A stretch of 64,000 bases of DNA from Bacteroidales bacterium UBA2939 (GCA_002349055.1 DECD01000014.1:14491-78490), one strand, 5' to 3'; shown: positions 1 to 8,098, counted from the stretch's first letter. Program-made: numbers and translations. Notes: generated by a model not told the origin, from the letters alone.

Positions 1-2952
1 ACGGCCGAGGAGATTGAGGAGCAGGTGGCCTCGAAGGTGGAGGACTACCTTTTCACTTTCAACGAGGTGGACAAGCAGAAGACCTACTCGTACAGCAAAG
101 ACGGCATGCTCTATGTCTTTGTCTCGATGGTGCACACCAACGGCGACGCGAAGGTCACCTGGTCGCGCATCCGCGAGGGAATGACGCTGTTCCGCATCAC
201 GGACCTGCCGCAGGGCGTGGTGGCCACCGCCGTCATCGACGACTTCGGCAACTCGTCGTCGCTGCTGCTGGCGATGGAGAGCGCGGAGCGGTCGCCGAGA
301 GAGCTGGAAGAAGCCTCGAAGAAACTCTCAGCGCGCCTGCGCAGCATTCCCGAGCTTGGCAAGATAAACGTGGTGGGCGACCAGAAGGAGGAGATTGCCG
401 TCCGCATGGATCCCATGAAGCTGACGCAGTACGCCATCTCGCCCTCGCTGGTGTCGGCCGAGCTGGCGGCGCAGGGCATCCGCACGCTGTCGGGCAAGGT
501 GTCGAACGGTGAGGGCAGCGCGCTGGTGCATGTGTCAATACCCTTCGGGAGCCTCAACGACCTGAGCGAGATGATGGTCTTTGCCGACCCGGTGACGGGC
601 CAGATACTGAGGCTGCGCGACGTAGCCACGCTGGAGCCCCACTATGCCGACAACACGCCCTCCATCCGCTATAGCGACACGGCGACAGACCGTCATCGCT
701 GCATCATGCTGTCGCTCGAGATGCGCAGCGGCAACAACGTGGTGGAGTTCGGCGAGAAGGTGGAGGATATCATTGCCGAATTCGAGCAGAAATCGACGCC
801 CGACATCCACATCCACCGCATCACGGACCAGCCGCGGGTGGTCGACGCATCGGTGAAATCGTTCCTGAAGGACCTGATAGAGGCCATCCTGGTGGTGATA
901 CTGGTGATGCTGATGCTGTTTCCGCTGCGGACGGCTATCGTGAGTTCGACGTCGGTACCCATCTGCATAGCGGCGACGCTAGGCATCATGTATTTCATTG
1001 GCTTCGAGCTGAACACCGTGACCCTCGCCGCATTAATCGTCGTCCTGGGCATGATAGTGGACGACTCGGTGGTGGTGATAGACGGATACATAGACCTGCT
1101 GCGGGCGGGGCACTCGCGGTGGTACTCGGCGGCGGTGAGCACGAGCCGACTGGCGGTGTCGATGCTCTTCGCCACAGCCTCCATCGCCCTGATGTTCTTC
1201 CCCACGCTGGCCATCTTCGAGGGCGACTTCCTGGGCGACTTCATCAAGCTGTTCCCGTGGACGATACTGATAGCGCTGGCGTGCAGTTTCATCTACGCCA
1301 TACTGGTTATTCCCTACCTCTCGGCCAGCATGATTAAGGCGTCGAACGCCGACAAGAAGACGCGTTTCGAGAAATTGCAGGAGAGCTTCTTCAACGGCTT
1401 GCAGAAGGGCTACGAGAAACTGCTCTCGTTCTGCTTCCGCCACAAGAAGGCCACGCTGGCCGTGGGCATAGGGTCGGTGGTGGCAGGGGTAGTCTTTGCC
1501 CTTGGCATCAACATACAGATTCTGCCCAAGGCCGAGCGCGACAGCTTCGCCATCGAGATGTACCTCGACGCGTCGGCATCGGTGCAGGAGACGCAGGCGG
1601 CGGCCGACTCGCTGGAAAAGATACTGCTTGCCGACCCGCGCATCACGACGGTCACCTCGTTCATCGGCATGTCGTCGCCGAGGTTCCATATCACCTACGC
1701 CCCGCAGCTGCCGAAGGACAATTACGCCCAGTTCGTCATCAAGACCACCGACGACAACTCGACGAAGGCCGTCATCCAGGAGTTCGCGCAAAAGTACGAG
1801 CATTTCCTGCCCAACGCACAGGTGCGCTTCAAGCAGCTCGACTACCAGATGGCCACCTCGCCCATCGAGTTCTACCTAAAAGGCGACAACTATGACGACC
1901 TGGTACAGCTGCGCGACACGCTGCTCAACATCATGAAGAACAACCCCAACCTGTTCTTCGTCCACTCTGACTTCGACGAGACCGAGGAGATGGTAAACGT
2001 GGTGTTGAAGCCCGAGATAGCACTGCCGCTGGGCATCACGCAGGCCACGCTGTCGCTGTCGCTGGCCAGCATCCTCTCGGGCACGCAGCTCACCTCCCTC
2101 TGGCAGGGCGACTACAACATTCCCATCAAGGTGTACAGCGAGGGAGCCGACGACCTGGACTACAGCTCGCTGGGCGACCTGCTGATACCGTGTGCGGAAG
2201 CGGGCATGTGGGTGCCGCTGCGCCAGGTGGCCGATATTGTGCCGCAGTTCCACCACAACAACATGCCGCACCGCAACGGGCTGCGCTGCATCACGGTGTC
2301 GGCCGACGTGATGCCGGGAGCGGGCCAGATAAAGGAGCAGACGGCCATAGGGCGGCAGCTCGACGAGATGGAGCTGCCCGAAGGCGTTACTTGGGAATAC
2401 GGCGGAGCGGTGGCGTTCACCAACGAGATTATGCCGGGCCTCATCATGGCCGTGATTGCCGCTCTAGCGGTGATGTTCCTCGTGCTCATCATCCACTACG
2501 GCAAGATTGGCATCTCCATACTCTCCATCTCGATGGCGCTGCTGTGCCTGTTCGGGACGGCCTTCGGACTGTGGCTGTTCGACCTCGACTTCTCGATGAC
2601 GGCCACGCTGGGATTGATATCATTGGTGGGCATCATTGTCCGCAACGCCATTATCATGTACGACTATGTGGCCGAGCTGCGTGCCAAGGAGCAGATGTCC
2701 GTCTCGGAGGCGGCCTACCATGCGGGCCTGCGCCGCATGAGGCCCATCTTCCTCACCTCGGCGACAACGGCCCTCGGCGTCATCCCGATGATTACCGCCG
2801 GCACGCTGCTGTGGATGCCGCTGGGCGTGGTGGTCTGTTTCGGCACCATCTTCACCCTGCCGCTGGTGGTCACCGTCCTACCCGTAGCCTACGCAATGGC
2901 CTTCGAGAAAAATGGCACCAACAACCGCCCCATCAGAATTGCTAAAATATAA
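1..2952 (+). CDS. RND efflux transporter permease subunit (5' partial)
   Basis: Inner-membrane, proton-driven pump subunit of the hydrophobe/amphiphile efflux (AcrB/MexB) family. The frame is open from base 1, so the gene starts upstream and perhaps the first 50-70 residues are missing; the GTG at 25 is internal. About 983 residues are visible. The signature of transmembrane segment 4 is present (GMIVDDSVVVIDGY near 1049-1090) and keeps the Asp-Asp pair used for proton relay. A second membrane block near the C-terminus (LGLISLVGIIVRNAIIMYDY) mirrors it, as expected for the internal duplication, and two large periplasmic porter regions lie between. The TolC gene starts 6 bases downstream, so the two form an operon. 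The periplasmic adaptor gene is expected just upstream. Substrate cannot be read from sequence. Confidence 0.95.
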   Translation, partial: TAEEIEEQVASKVEDYLFTFNEVDKQKTYSYSKDGMLYVFVSMVHTNGDAKVTWSRIREGMTLFRITDLPQGVVATAVIDDFGNSSSLLLAMESAERSPRELEEASKKLSARLRSIPELGKINVVGDQKEEIAVRMDPMKLTQYAISPSLVSAELAAQGIRTLSGKVSNGEGSALVHVSIPFGSLNDLSEMMVFADPVTGQILRLRDVATLEPHYADNTPSIRYSDTATDRHRCIMLSLEMRSGNNVVEFGEKVEDIIAEFEQKSTPDIHIHRITDQPRVVDASVKSFLKDLIEAILVVILVMLMLFPLRTAIVSSTSVPICIAATLGIMYFIGFELNTVTLAALIVVLGMIVDDSVVVIDGYIDLLRAGHSRWYSAAVSTSRLAVSMLFATASIALMFFPTLAIFEGDFLGDFIKLFPWTILIALACSFIYAILVIPYLSASMIKASNADKKTRFEKLQESFFNGLQKGYEKLLSFCFRHKKATLAVGIGSVVAGVVFALGINIQILPKAERDSFAIEMYLDASASVQETQAAADSLEKILLADPRITTVTSFIGMSSPRFHITYAPQLPKDNYAQFVIKTTDDNSTKAVIQEFAQKYEHFLPNAQVRFKQLDYQMATSPIEFYLKGDNYDDLVQLRDTLLNIMKNNPNLFFVHSDFDETEEMVNVVLKPEIALPLGITQATLSLSLASILSGTQLTSLWQGDYNIPIKVYSEGADDLDYSSLGDLLIPCAEAGMWVPLRQVADIVPQFHHNNMPHRNGLRCITVSADVMPGAGQIKEQTAIGRQLDEMELPEGVTWEYGGAVAFTNEIMPGLIMAVIAALAVMFLVLIIHYGKIGISILSISMALLCLFGTAFGLWLFDLDFSMTATLGLISLVGIIVRNAIIMYDYVAELRAKEQMSVSEAAYHAGLRRMRPIFLTSATTALGVIPMITAGTLLWMPLGVVVCFGTIFTLPLVVTVLPVAYAMAFEKNGTNNRPIRIAKI

Positions 2953-2958
2953 CGACCT

Positions 2959-4332
2959 ATGAAACACAACACACTATATAAGAGATTATTCTGCACCAGC
3001 CTCTTACTTCTTAGTTCTTACTTCTTAGTTCCGGCAACGGCGCAGACGCTGTCACTCGACAGCTGCCTCGCGCTGGCGCGGCGCAACAACGCCGACATCC
3101 GCACGGCGCAGACGGCGGTGCAGAAAGCACAGGCCGTGAAGGACCAGGTGTTCACCAAATACTTCCCCAACATCACCGCACAGGGACTGGGCTACATGGC
3201 CGTAAACCCAATGATTGAATTTGGCGTGGACGACGTGAAGTCGGACGATATGCGCGAACTGCTCGAGGCCATCTACCAAGCCTTCTCCGAGGAGACCGAC
3301 GTGTCGGACCACCTCGAGCTGATGAAGCGCGGCATCGGAGGGTCCATCATCGCGTCTCAGCCCATCTACGTGGGCGGACGCATCGTCAACGGCAACCGGC
3401 TGGCCAGCCTGGGTGTGGATGCCGCCAACATCCAGGCCGAGATGAAAACCCGCGACGTGCTGGAGCAGGTGGAGTCGACCTACTACCTCGTCGTGGGTCT
3501 GAAGGAGAAGACCGCCACCGTCGAGTCGGCGCTGAGACTGATTGACTCGCTGTCGCACACCGTCAATTCGGCCCTCGCCAACGGACTCGCCACCAAGGCC
3601 GACGCCCTCCAGGTCGAGCTGAAGCGCAACGAAATCAAAGCCCAGCAGCAACAGCTGACCTCGGGACTCCGCCTCTCGCGCCGCTTGCTCTGCATCCAAA
3701 TCGGCATCGAATACACCGACGGAATCGACTTCGGAGCGGAAGGTGGAAAGTGGAAAGTGGAAAGTGACGCTGACCTTTCAACTTTCAACTCTCAACTTTC
3801 AACTTCCCAACGCCCCGAACGCCAGCTTCTCGACCTCAACATCAGGGCCCAGCAACTCCAGAAGAAGCTCACCATCGGCGAGGCGCTGCCGCAGCTGGCC
3901 TTTGTCGGCATCGGCTACTACGGCAACATCATCCGCAACAACCCCACCGGCAACGCCGTTGCGCTGCTGTCGCTCTCCATCCCCATCACCAACTGGTGGG
4001 AAACCTCGCTCAAAGTCCGCGAGCACAACCTGCGCATCGACGAGGCCCGCACCATGCAGGAAGACCTCGACAAGAAGATGTCGCTCGAGGAGGAGAAGGC
4101 CTACACCGACATGGTCGATGCCTACATGCTCATCCACAGCGACTCTGCCGCCCTCGACCTGGCACAGGAAAACTACCGCTTGGCCAACCTCAACTACTCG
4201 GCCGGCACCATCACCATCAACGATGTCCTCCAGGCTCAGACGCTGCTGCTCAAAGCACAGAACGCCCTCACCGACCGCCGCATCGCCTACCTCATCGCCC
4301 GCCGACGGCTACAGGACCTCACCAATCAATAA
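2959..4332 (+). CDS. TolC-family outer membrane efflux protein
   Basis: Outer-membrane channel partner of the RND pump, 457 aa, with two repeats of the outer-membrane efflux fold rich in long alpha-helices (first near residues 30-230, second near 290-455). An N-terminal signal peptide ends near VPATAQ-TLSL. The ATG lies 6 bases after the pump stop codon. Two stretches look unlike the family. The hydrophobic core of the signal peptide (residues 15-25) is encoded by two exact 14-base repeats. Residues about 262-284 (GKWKVESDADLSTFNSQL and flanks) are encoded by short-period GGAAAGT and TTTCAACT repeats, inserted between the two domains without breaking the frame. Family membership is secure; substrate is unknown. 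Confidence 0.93.
   Translation: MKHNTLYKRLFCTSLLLLSSYFLVPATAQTLSLDSCLALARRNNADIRTAQTAVQKAQAVKDQVFTKYFPNITAQGLGYMAVNPMIEFGVDDVKSDDMRELLEAIYQAFSEETDVSDHLELMKRGIGGSIIASQPIYVGGRIVNGNRLASLGVDAANIQAEMKTRDVLEQVESTYYLVVGLKEKTATVESALRLIDSLSHTVNSALANGLATKADALQVELKRNEIKAQQQQLTSGLRLSRRLLCIQIGIEYTDGIDFGAEGGKWKVESDADLSTFNSQLSTSQRPERQLLDLNIRAQQLQKKLTIGEALPQLAFVGIGYYGNIIRNNPTGNAVALLSLSIPITNWWETSLKVREHNLRIDEARTMQEDLDKKMSLEEEKAYTDMVDAYMLIHSDSAALDLAQENYRLANLNYSAGTITINDVLQAQTLLLKAQNALTDRRIAYLIARRRLQDLTNQ
3003..3030 (+). repeat. Tandem 14-base repeat encoding signal peptide core
   Basis: Two exact head-to-tail copies of CTTACTTCTTAGTT (3003-3016 and 3017-3030) read in-frame as LLLLSSYFLV, the hydrophobic core of the TolC signal peptide. 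The complementary version of the same repeat is intergenic at 44763-44797. Confidence 0.85.
3742..3808 (+). repeat. In-frame short-period repeat inside tolC
   Basis: Three GGAAAGT units on the left and a run of TTTCAACT-type units on the right, with about 10 bases between. The halves are nearly complementary, so the segment can form an imperfect hairpin. It adds about 22 residues between the two efflux-protein repeats. The TTTCAA type recurs in mnmE, mfd and intergenic DNA. Confidence 0.8.
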
Positions 4333-4336
4333 TAGG

Positions 4337-4363
4337 AAAAGGCTTCCATCACGGAAGCCTTTT
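4337..4363 (+). terminator. Bidirectional rho-independent terminator
   Basis: Perfect 11-base stem AAAAGGCTTCC / GGAAGCCTTTT with a 5-base loop just after the tolC stop codon. T and A runs flank it on both sides, so it could also end transcripts arriving from the minus-strand gene at 4490-4954. Confidence 0.85.
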
Positions 4364-4387
4364 CTCATTTCTCGAACGCCCCAACCC

Positions 4388-4482
4388 GCTGCTCCCCTAA
4401 GTTAGGGGAACTGTCACAAACGCCCCTACCCGCTGCTCCCCTAAGTTAGGGGAGCTGTCACGAAGTGACTGAGGGGTGTGTC
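4388..4482 (+). repeat. Family-A palindromic elements, two tandem copies
   Basis: The second copy (4432-4482) is complete: stem GCTCCCCT-AAGTT-AGGGGAGC, then GTCAC-GAA-GTGAC, then TGAGGGGTGTGTC. The first (4388-4426) keeps the first stem and loses the second. Another copy lies at 5194-5251, and related copies are translated inside genes at 36358-36424 and 57600-57657. Confidence 0.85.
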
Positions 4483-4489
4483 CTTTTTC

Positions 4490-4954
4490 TCATTTCTCAT
4501 TCAACTTCGTCCAATACACCGTCTCTCCGATGCCCAGAATGGAGCCTCTCAGCTTGAGGCGGCCGTCCTTGTCAAACTCCACCGTCAGGTTGGCCTTCAT
4601 GCCGCGCTGCGGGTCGTAGATTTTGGTGCCGTCCCAGCGTTTCTTCTTGGCATTGTACTCGAGGCCGCTGAAGAGCACAATCTGGTCGCAGGGAGTGTTG
4701 CGCAACTTCTCGTCGGGATTCTTCGTGTCGAGTCTCTTCTTGCCATTGGCGTCGTTGGGGTTCTGCATCCAGATAATCTGGCCACGATACTTCCCGTTGG
4801 TCAGCTTCACAATCTTCGCCTTGAACTTATCGCCGTTCTGGGTGCCCTGATAAACGCCGACAATATTGTCAGCGGCATCGTTCAACGCATTCTGCGCCAT
4901 TGCGCCTCCGAATGCAAACATGGTGATTACCAGTGTCATCAATAGTTTTTTCAT
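4490..4954 (-). CDS. Secreted DUF2147 family protein
   Basis: A 154-aa protein with a clear signal peptide (MKKLLMTLVITMFAFGGAMA-Q) and one DUF2147 domain (about residues 30-152), recognised by the IVGVYQ start, the IIWMQNPNDANGKK segment followed by LDTKNPDEKLRN, and the W-D-G-x-K-I-Y-D-P-x-x-G block. The family is common in Bacteroidota and Proteobacteria and has no firm function; its lipocalin-like beta character and secretion point to a periplasmic or outer-membrane role. It is a single gene, convergent with the tolC operon and separated from it by a terminator and family-A repeats. Confidence 0.85.
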   Translation of the reverse strand: MKKLLMTLVITMFAFGGAMAQNALNDAADNIVGVYQGTQNGDKFKAKIVKLTNGKYRGQIIWMQNPNDANGKKRLDTKNPDEKLRNTPCDQIVLFSGLEYNAKKKRWDGTKIYDPQRGMKANLTVEFDKDGRLKLRGSILGIGETVYWTKLNEK

Positions 4955-5076
4955 CCTTGTTTCTTTTTAGGTTTGACGCTGCAAAAATACACAAAATCCT
5001 CCGATAAAATTCCCCACACGCAAAATATTTTTCCCTCTCTCTCCCACCCCTCCTCTGGTTCTTGGGGGAAAAAAAA

Positions 5077-5108
5077 TTTGGCAGTATCGAAAAATCCTCG
5101 TATCTTTG
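5077..5108 (+). promoter_or_regulatory. Bacteroidota-type promoter of the symporter gene
   Basis: TTTG at 5077-5080 and TATCTTTG at 5101-5108, 20 bases apart, match the phylum's -33/-7 pattern. Transcription would start near 5113, giving a 5' leader of about 180 nt made almost entirely of repeats. Confidence 0.7.
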
Positions 5109-5116
5109 CACCGATT

Positions 5117-5286
5117 TACCCTAAACCTTAAACCCTAAACCATAAACCTTAAACCTTAAACCTTAAACCCTAAACCTTAAACCCCAAACCCGCGTCAGCC
5201 ATTGCTCCCCTCAGTTAGGGGAGCTGTCACGAAGTGACTGAGGGGTGTGTCAAACCATAAACCTTAAACCTTAAACCCTAAACCCA
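5117..5286 (+). repeat. TAAACC heptamer-like array, interrupted
   Basis: Degenerate array of CCCTAAA / CCTTAAA / CCATAAA units (5117-5190 and 5252-5286), resembling a telomere repeat in composition. A complete family-A element is inserted between the two parts. It fills the leader of the symporter gene, and nothing else is seen between 4955 and 5292. Confidence 0.85.
5194..5251 (+). repeat. Family-A palindromic element inside the TAAACC array
   Basis: Full-length copy: GTCAGCCATT, stem GCTCCCCT-CAGTT-AGGGGAGC, stem GTCAC-GAA-GTGAC, tail TGAGGGGTGTGTC. Because it interrupts a simple-sequence array, its two edges are visible, which helps define the mobile unit. Confidence 0.85.
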
Positions 5287-5292
5287 ATTATT

Positions 5293-6516
5293 ATGAAGAA
5301 GAAGTTTTCCCTCACAACACAGATTGGCATCGCACTGCTGCTGGCAGTGGTGACTGGCATCCTGCTGTCAGGCCACGCCGACTTCGTCAACAGCTACATC
5401 AAGCCCTTCGGCATCATATTCCTCAACTTGCTGAAATTCATCGTAGTGCCGCTGGTACTCTTCTCCATCATGGCGGGCATCCTCTCGATGAACGACATCA
5501 AGAAGGTGGGACATCTGGGACTCCGCGCACTGGCCTATTTCATGGTGACAACCCTCTTCGCGGTGACACTGGGCCTCGTCGTCCCCGGCCTGCTCAAAGG
5601 TTTCCTGCCCCTTATCCAAATCAACCCCGAGGCTACAACTGAGATTGTCAAACTGCCGAACATGACAGTGATGGACCAGCTGGTCGGCATGTTCCCCGAC
5701 AACGTCATCACCCCCATTAGCTCTATGGCCATGATGCAGGTCATCGTGATAGCCCTGCTCTTCGGCATCGCCATGGTACATATCGGCGACAAAGGCGAGA
5801 TGGCGCGCAAGGTGACCCTCAGCTTCAACGACGTGGTGAGCAAGATTCTCGATTATATCATGAAACTGGCCCCCATCGGAGTCTTCTGCATGCTGACGCC
5901 CGTGGTCGTCGACAACGGTCCCTCCGTCCTGGGCTCCTATGCCGCCCTGCTCATCCTCGCCTACCTCTGCTTCGCCATCCATGCAGGACTTGTCTATAGT
6001 TCAGCCGTGGGGCTCCTGGGCAAATTCTCGCCCTTGAAGTTCTTCAAGGAGATGCAACCCGCCATGATGTTCGCCTTCTCCAGCGACTCCTCCGTGGCCA
6101 CCCTCCCCTACTCCATGCAGTGCACCGAGAAGATGGGCGTCAGCAAGGATGTGGGACGCTTCGTGCTCTCCCTGGGCGCCACCATCAACATGGACGGCGT
6201 GGCCATCTACCTCGGCGTGGCCTCGGTCTTCATGGCCACCTGCTGCGGCATCGACCTCACCCTCAGCCAGTATATGGCCATTGCCTTCGCCTCCACGGTG
6301 GCCTCCATCGGCACTCCTGGCATCCCCGGCGGCAGCTTGGCCTTGATGGCTATGGTCTTCGCCTCCGCCGGCATCCCCGTCGAGTGTGTCGCCGTCGCCG
6401 CCGGCATCGACCGCATCATCGACATGGGCCGCACCGTCATGTCCATCACCGGCGACGCCTCCTGCGCCGTCATCATGCAGCGCCTCACCTCCAGAAAAAC
6501 GACTCACAAATCATAA
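5293..6516 (+). CDS. Dicarboxylate/amino acid:cation symporter (DAACS family)
   Basis: Inner-membrane secondary transporter of the GltP/GltPh/SstT family, 407 aa, close to family length. Visible motifs are the serine-rich re-entrant loop 1 (SSDSSVATLP, about residue 260), the Na+-binding GATINMDG (about residue 297), loop 2 (GTPGIPGGS) and the substrate-binding helix 8 (DMGRTVMSITGD, near residue 380). The Arg kept in that helix favours an acidic substrate such as aspartate, glutamate or a C4-dicarboxylate. The usual Asn three residues after RT (RTxxN in GltPh, position 401) is Ser here, so specificity may differ. Single gene with its own promoter and a long repetitive leader. Some 6-8 hydrophobic segments are apparent. 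Confidence 0.92.
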   Translation: MKKKFSLTTQIGIALLLAVVTGILLSGHADFVNSYIKPFGIIFLNLLKFIVVPLVLFSIMAGILSMNDIKKVGHLGLRALAYFMVTTLFAVTLGLVVPGLLKGFLPLIQINPEATTEIVKLPNMTVMDQLVGMFPDNVITPISSMAMMQVIVIALLFGIAMVHIGDKGEMARKVTLSFNDVVSKILDYIMKLAPIGVFCMLTPVVVDNGPSVLGSYAALLILAYLCFAIHAGLVYSSAVGLLGKFSPLKFFKEMQPAMMFAFSSDSSVATLPYSMQCTEKMGVSKDVGRFVLSLGATINMDGVAIYLGVASVFMATCCGIDLTLSQYMAIAFASTVASIGTPGIPGGSLALMAMVFASAGIPVECVAVAAGIDRIIDMGRTVMSITGDASCAVIMQRLTSRKTTHKS

Positions 6517-6608
6517 TTCATAATACTATCGTGCGACCTGGAACTGGCATCTACCGCATAAAATATTTTAACATCTATTAAGTTAATTTTTATAACAAAA
6601 ACATCCAC

Positions 6609-6640
6609 GGGCACCTGTTTGGGCAACGGGTGCCCTTCTT
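6609..6640 (+). terminator. Rho-independent terminator after the symporter gene
   Basis: Stem GGGCACC / GGGTGCCC around a 12-base loop, followed by TTCTTTTT, about 90 bases past the stop codon. Confidence 0.8.
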
Positions 6641-6673
6641 TTTAGTGTAATCCTCTGTATCCTACTGGGATGA

Positions 6674-6752
6674 ACCCCCTACCATCTCCCTACCAACTCC
6701 TAACCAACTCCTACCACAGTAGGTGTTGATAGGGTTATAATAGGGTGTTGAT
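6674..6752. repeat. CCTACC/GGTAGG intergenic palindrome, copy 1
   Basis: Left arm of CCTACC, CCAACTCC and CTAACC units, centre CCTACCACAGTAGG, right arm of GGTAGG-like units with GTTGATAGGG. One of four such elements in the window (others at 21597, 32354 and 57347), all intergenic. Confidence 0.8.
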
Positions 6753-7029
6753 ATTTAAGACTTATTAACATTTCCAATTTCTTCTCCTCTCCGCCGCCGA
6801 CATCGGCAACTATAAACAAACAATGTTTCTGTTCGTTTGATGTTGCAAAGATACAACTTTTTCACCGCATGTAAGATTATTTTTTGTGTGTATGAATAAT
6901 TATTTGTATCTTTGCTGCGTGAAATCATGATATGAAACGTGAGAACCTACGGGCATGAGTATCACATAACAAACGGTGGATTTATATCTTTCATTTTTTT
7001 ACCATTGAGTCATTTTTAGTGCAATACAA
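6753..7029 (+). other. AT-rich gene-free spacer with degenerate leader copy
   Basis: No coding region seen. Near 6904-6950 is TATCTTTG followed by GCGTGAAATCATGAT and AACGTGAGAA, which looks like a shortened relative of the 63-base leader repeat found three times downstream. This marks the left edge of accessory island 1. Confidence 0.4.
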
Positions 7030-7062
7030 TTTGGCAGATTCAAAAAAAGTTTGTACTTTTGC
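7030..7062 (+). promoter_or_regulatory. Promoter of the toxin-antitoxin operon
   Basis: TTTG at 7030-7033 and TACTTTTG at 7054-7061, 20 bases apart. The predicted start near 7067 leaves about 20 nt before the ATG at 7088. Confidence 0.65.
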
Positions 7063-7087
7063 AGTCGAAAATATATTATTGCGAGTT

Positions 7088-7399
7088 ATGAGCACTCCAC
7101 AGATAACCCAAACCATTGCCGAATACTTCAAGACCCAGCCGGTCTTGAAGGCATGGCTCTTTGGTTCCTTTGCCCGTGGCGAGGAAACACCACACAGCGA
7201 CGTGGATATTCTCTTTGTGCCCGACTATTCTTCAGGCAAACCGTTTACTCTGTTTACTCATGGCGGAATGCTGATGGATTTGCAGGAATTGCTCGGCCGC
7301 GATGTTGATTTGGTAGTGGACGGCACGCTTCGTCCATACGCTGAGAAAACTGCCAACCGCGATAAAATACTGATTTATGAGAGAAAGAGCGAGAGATAA
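7088..7399 (+). CDS. MntA-like antitoxin (minimal nucleotidyltransferase)
   Basis: A 103-aa protein with the minimal nucleotidyltransferase (MNT) fold. The GSFARG motif (G26-S27) is followed by D38-V-D40, giving the family's GS-x10-DxD catalytic signature. In characterised HEPN-MNT modules MntA transfers AMP to a tyrosine of the HEPN toxin and silences it. The ATG at 7088 is chosen because the promoter -7 box lies only 26 bases upstream, inside any longer reading. The gene overlaps the next one by 23 bases, in the usual antitoxin-first order. Function by analogy is well supported; the cognate target is inferred from adjacency. Confidence 0.88.
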   Translation: MSTPQITQTIAEYFKTQPVLKAWLFGSFARGEETPHSDVDILFVPDYSSGKPFTLFTHGGMLMDLQELLGRDVDLVVDGTLRPYAEKTANRDKILIYERKSER

Positions 7400-7880
7400 A
7401 GGCCGATTGGAGGACATTCTTGAGTACTCCGAGAATGTGACAAGATTTATCAACGGCCATACCTTTGAGTCTTTTGTCGCCGACAAAGCCACCTACTATT
7501 CCATTATGAAGAACGTGGAGATTGTGGGTGAAGCGGCTTATATGTTGAGCAAAGCTTTCAAGAAGGCACATCCTGCTACTCCATGGAAAGTAGTTCAAGG
7601 TATGCGTCATGTTCTGGTGCATGACTATGCTACAATTGACGACAAGGAACTCTACAACACCGCAGTCAACGGCATTCCCGAACTGCGTGAGCAGGTGGCC
7701 AAGTACCTCACCGACACCGATTGGGAGGCTTGGGAGTCTGCTCCCGACGACTACGAGGACTCCGTCGACGAAGAAATGGCGAAACTTGCCAGCCGCATGA
7801 AGGCCGACGGACTGACGCCTGAATTGATTACAAAATACACAGGACTGACAGCGGAAGAAATAGAGAAATTGCAAGCGTGA
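7377..7880 (+). CDS. HepT-like HEPN toxin (DUF86) with C-terminal tail
   Basis: A 167-aa HEPN-family protein. The diagnostic R-x4-H-x-Y is present (R77, H82, Y84 in GMRHVLVHDY), forming the RNase centre, with Y84 matching the tyrosine AMPylated by MntA in known pairs. HepT proteins are usually 110-140 aa. Here residues about 125-167 form an extra tail ending GLTPELITKYTGLTAEEIEKL, which resembles the recurrent C-terminal motif of Rpn/PD-(D/E)XK transposase-like proteins. The last codons overlap the first copy of the 63-base leader repeat (7875-7939), so the extreme C-terminus (KLQA) is partly repeat-encoded. Likely a ribonuclease that is inactive when paired with its antitoxin. Confidence 0.87.
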   Translation: MRERARDKGRLEDILEYSENVTRFINGHTFESFVADKATYYSIMKNVEIVGEAAYMLSKAFKKAHPATPWKVVQGMRHVLVHDYATIDDKELYNTAVNGIPELREQVAKYLTDTDWEAWESAPDDYEDSVDEEMAKLASRMKADGLTPELITKYTGLTAEEIEKLQA

Positions 7881-7939
7881 AATTGATAAAATGATGATGA
7901 CATAAAACGTAGAAATAGACAAAGACATATTGAGCTTGA
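7875..7939 (+). repeat. 63-base leader repeat, copy 1
   Basis: From GTGAAATTGATAAAATGATG to CATATTGAGCTTGA, matching 8695-8757 and 10394-10456 base for base over 63 bases. It begins inside the last codons of the HEPN toxin. Unlike the other two copies it lacks a full -7 box; ATTGCAAGC stands where they have TTTGCAGC. Confidence 0.9.
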
Positions 7940-7959
7940 TGTTCTAATTCATCCGACTG

Positions 7960-7990
7960 CCGCCGCCGATTGAAGCGGCGGATTTTGTTT
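7960..7990 (+). terminator. Rho-independent terminator of the HEPN-MNT operon
   Basis: Stem CCGCCGC / GCGGCGG with an 8-base loop followed by ATTTTGTTTT. Confidence 0.75.
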
Positions 7991-8010
7991 TGTATAACCG
8001 GCAAAGCTAT

Positions 8011-8047
8011 TATTCTCCGCATATTTTGCGGAGAATATTTTCTTTTT
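8011..8047 (+). terminator. Second hairpin terminator
   Basis: Ten-base stem TATTCTCCGC / GCGGAGAATA, 7-base loop, then TTTTCTTTTT. It insulates the toxin-antitoxin operon from the next promoter 20 bases on. Confidence 0.65.
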
Positions 8048-8067
8048 CTCCGCACGACAACATTTAT

Positions 8068-8098
8068 TTTGCCAGACGAATAATTATTCGTATCTTTG
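8068..8098 (+). promoter_or_regulatory. Promoter of DUF4160-DUF2442 pair
   Basis: TTTG at 8068 and TATCTTTG at 8091-8098, 19 bases apart, followed by CAGCGTGAAAT, the same start-site context as the leader-repeat promoters. Confidence 0.7.

Noticed and set aside
5117..5286. Telomere or CRISPR array
   Set aside because: Units are six to seven bases and variable, with no spacers and no cas genes. It is inside a chromosome segment rather than at an end.
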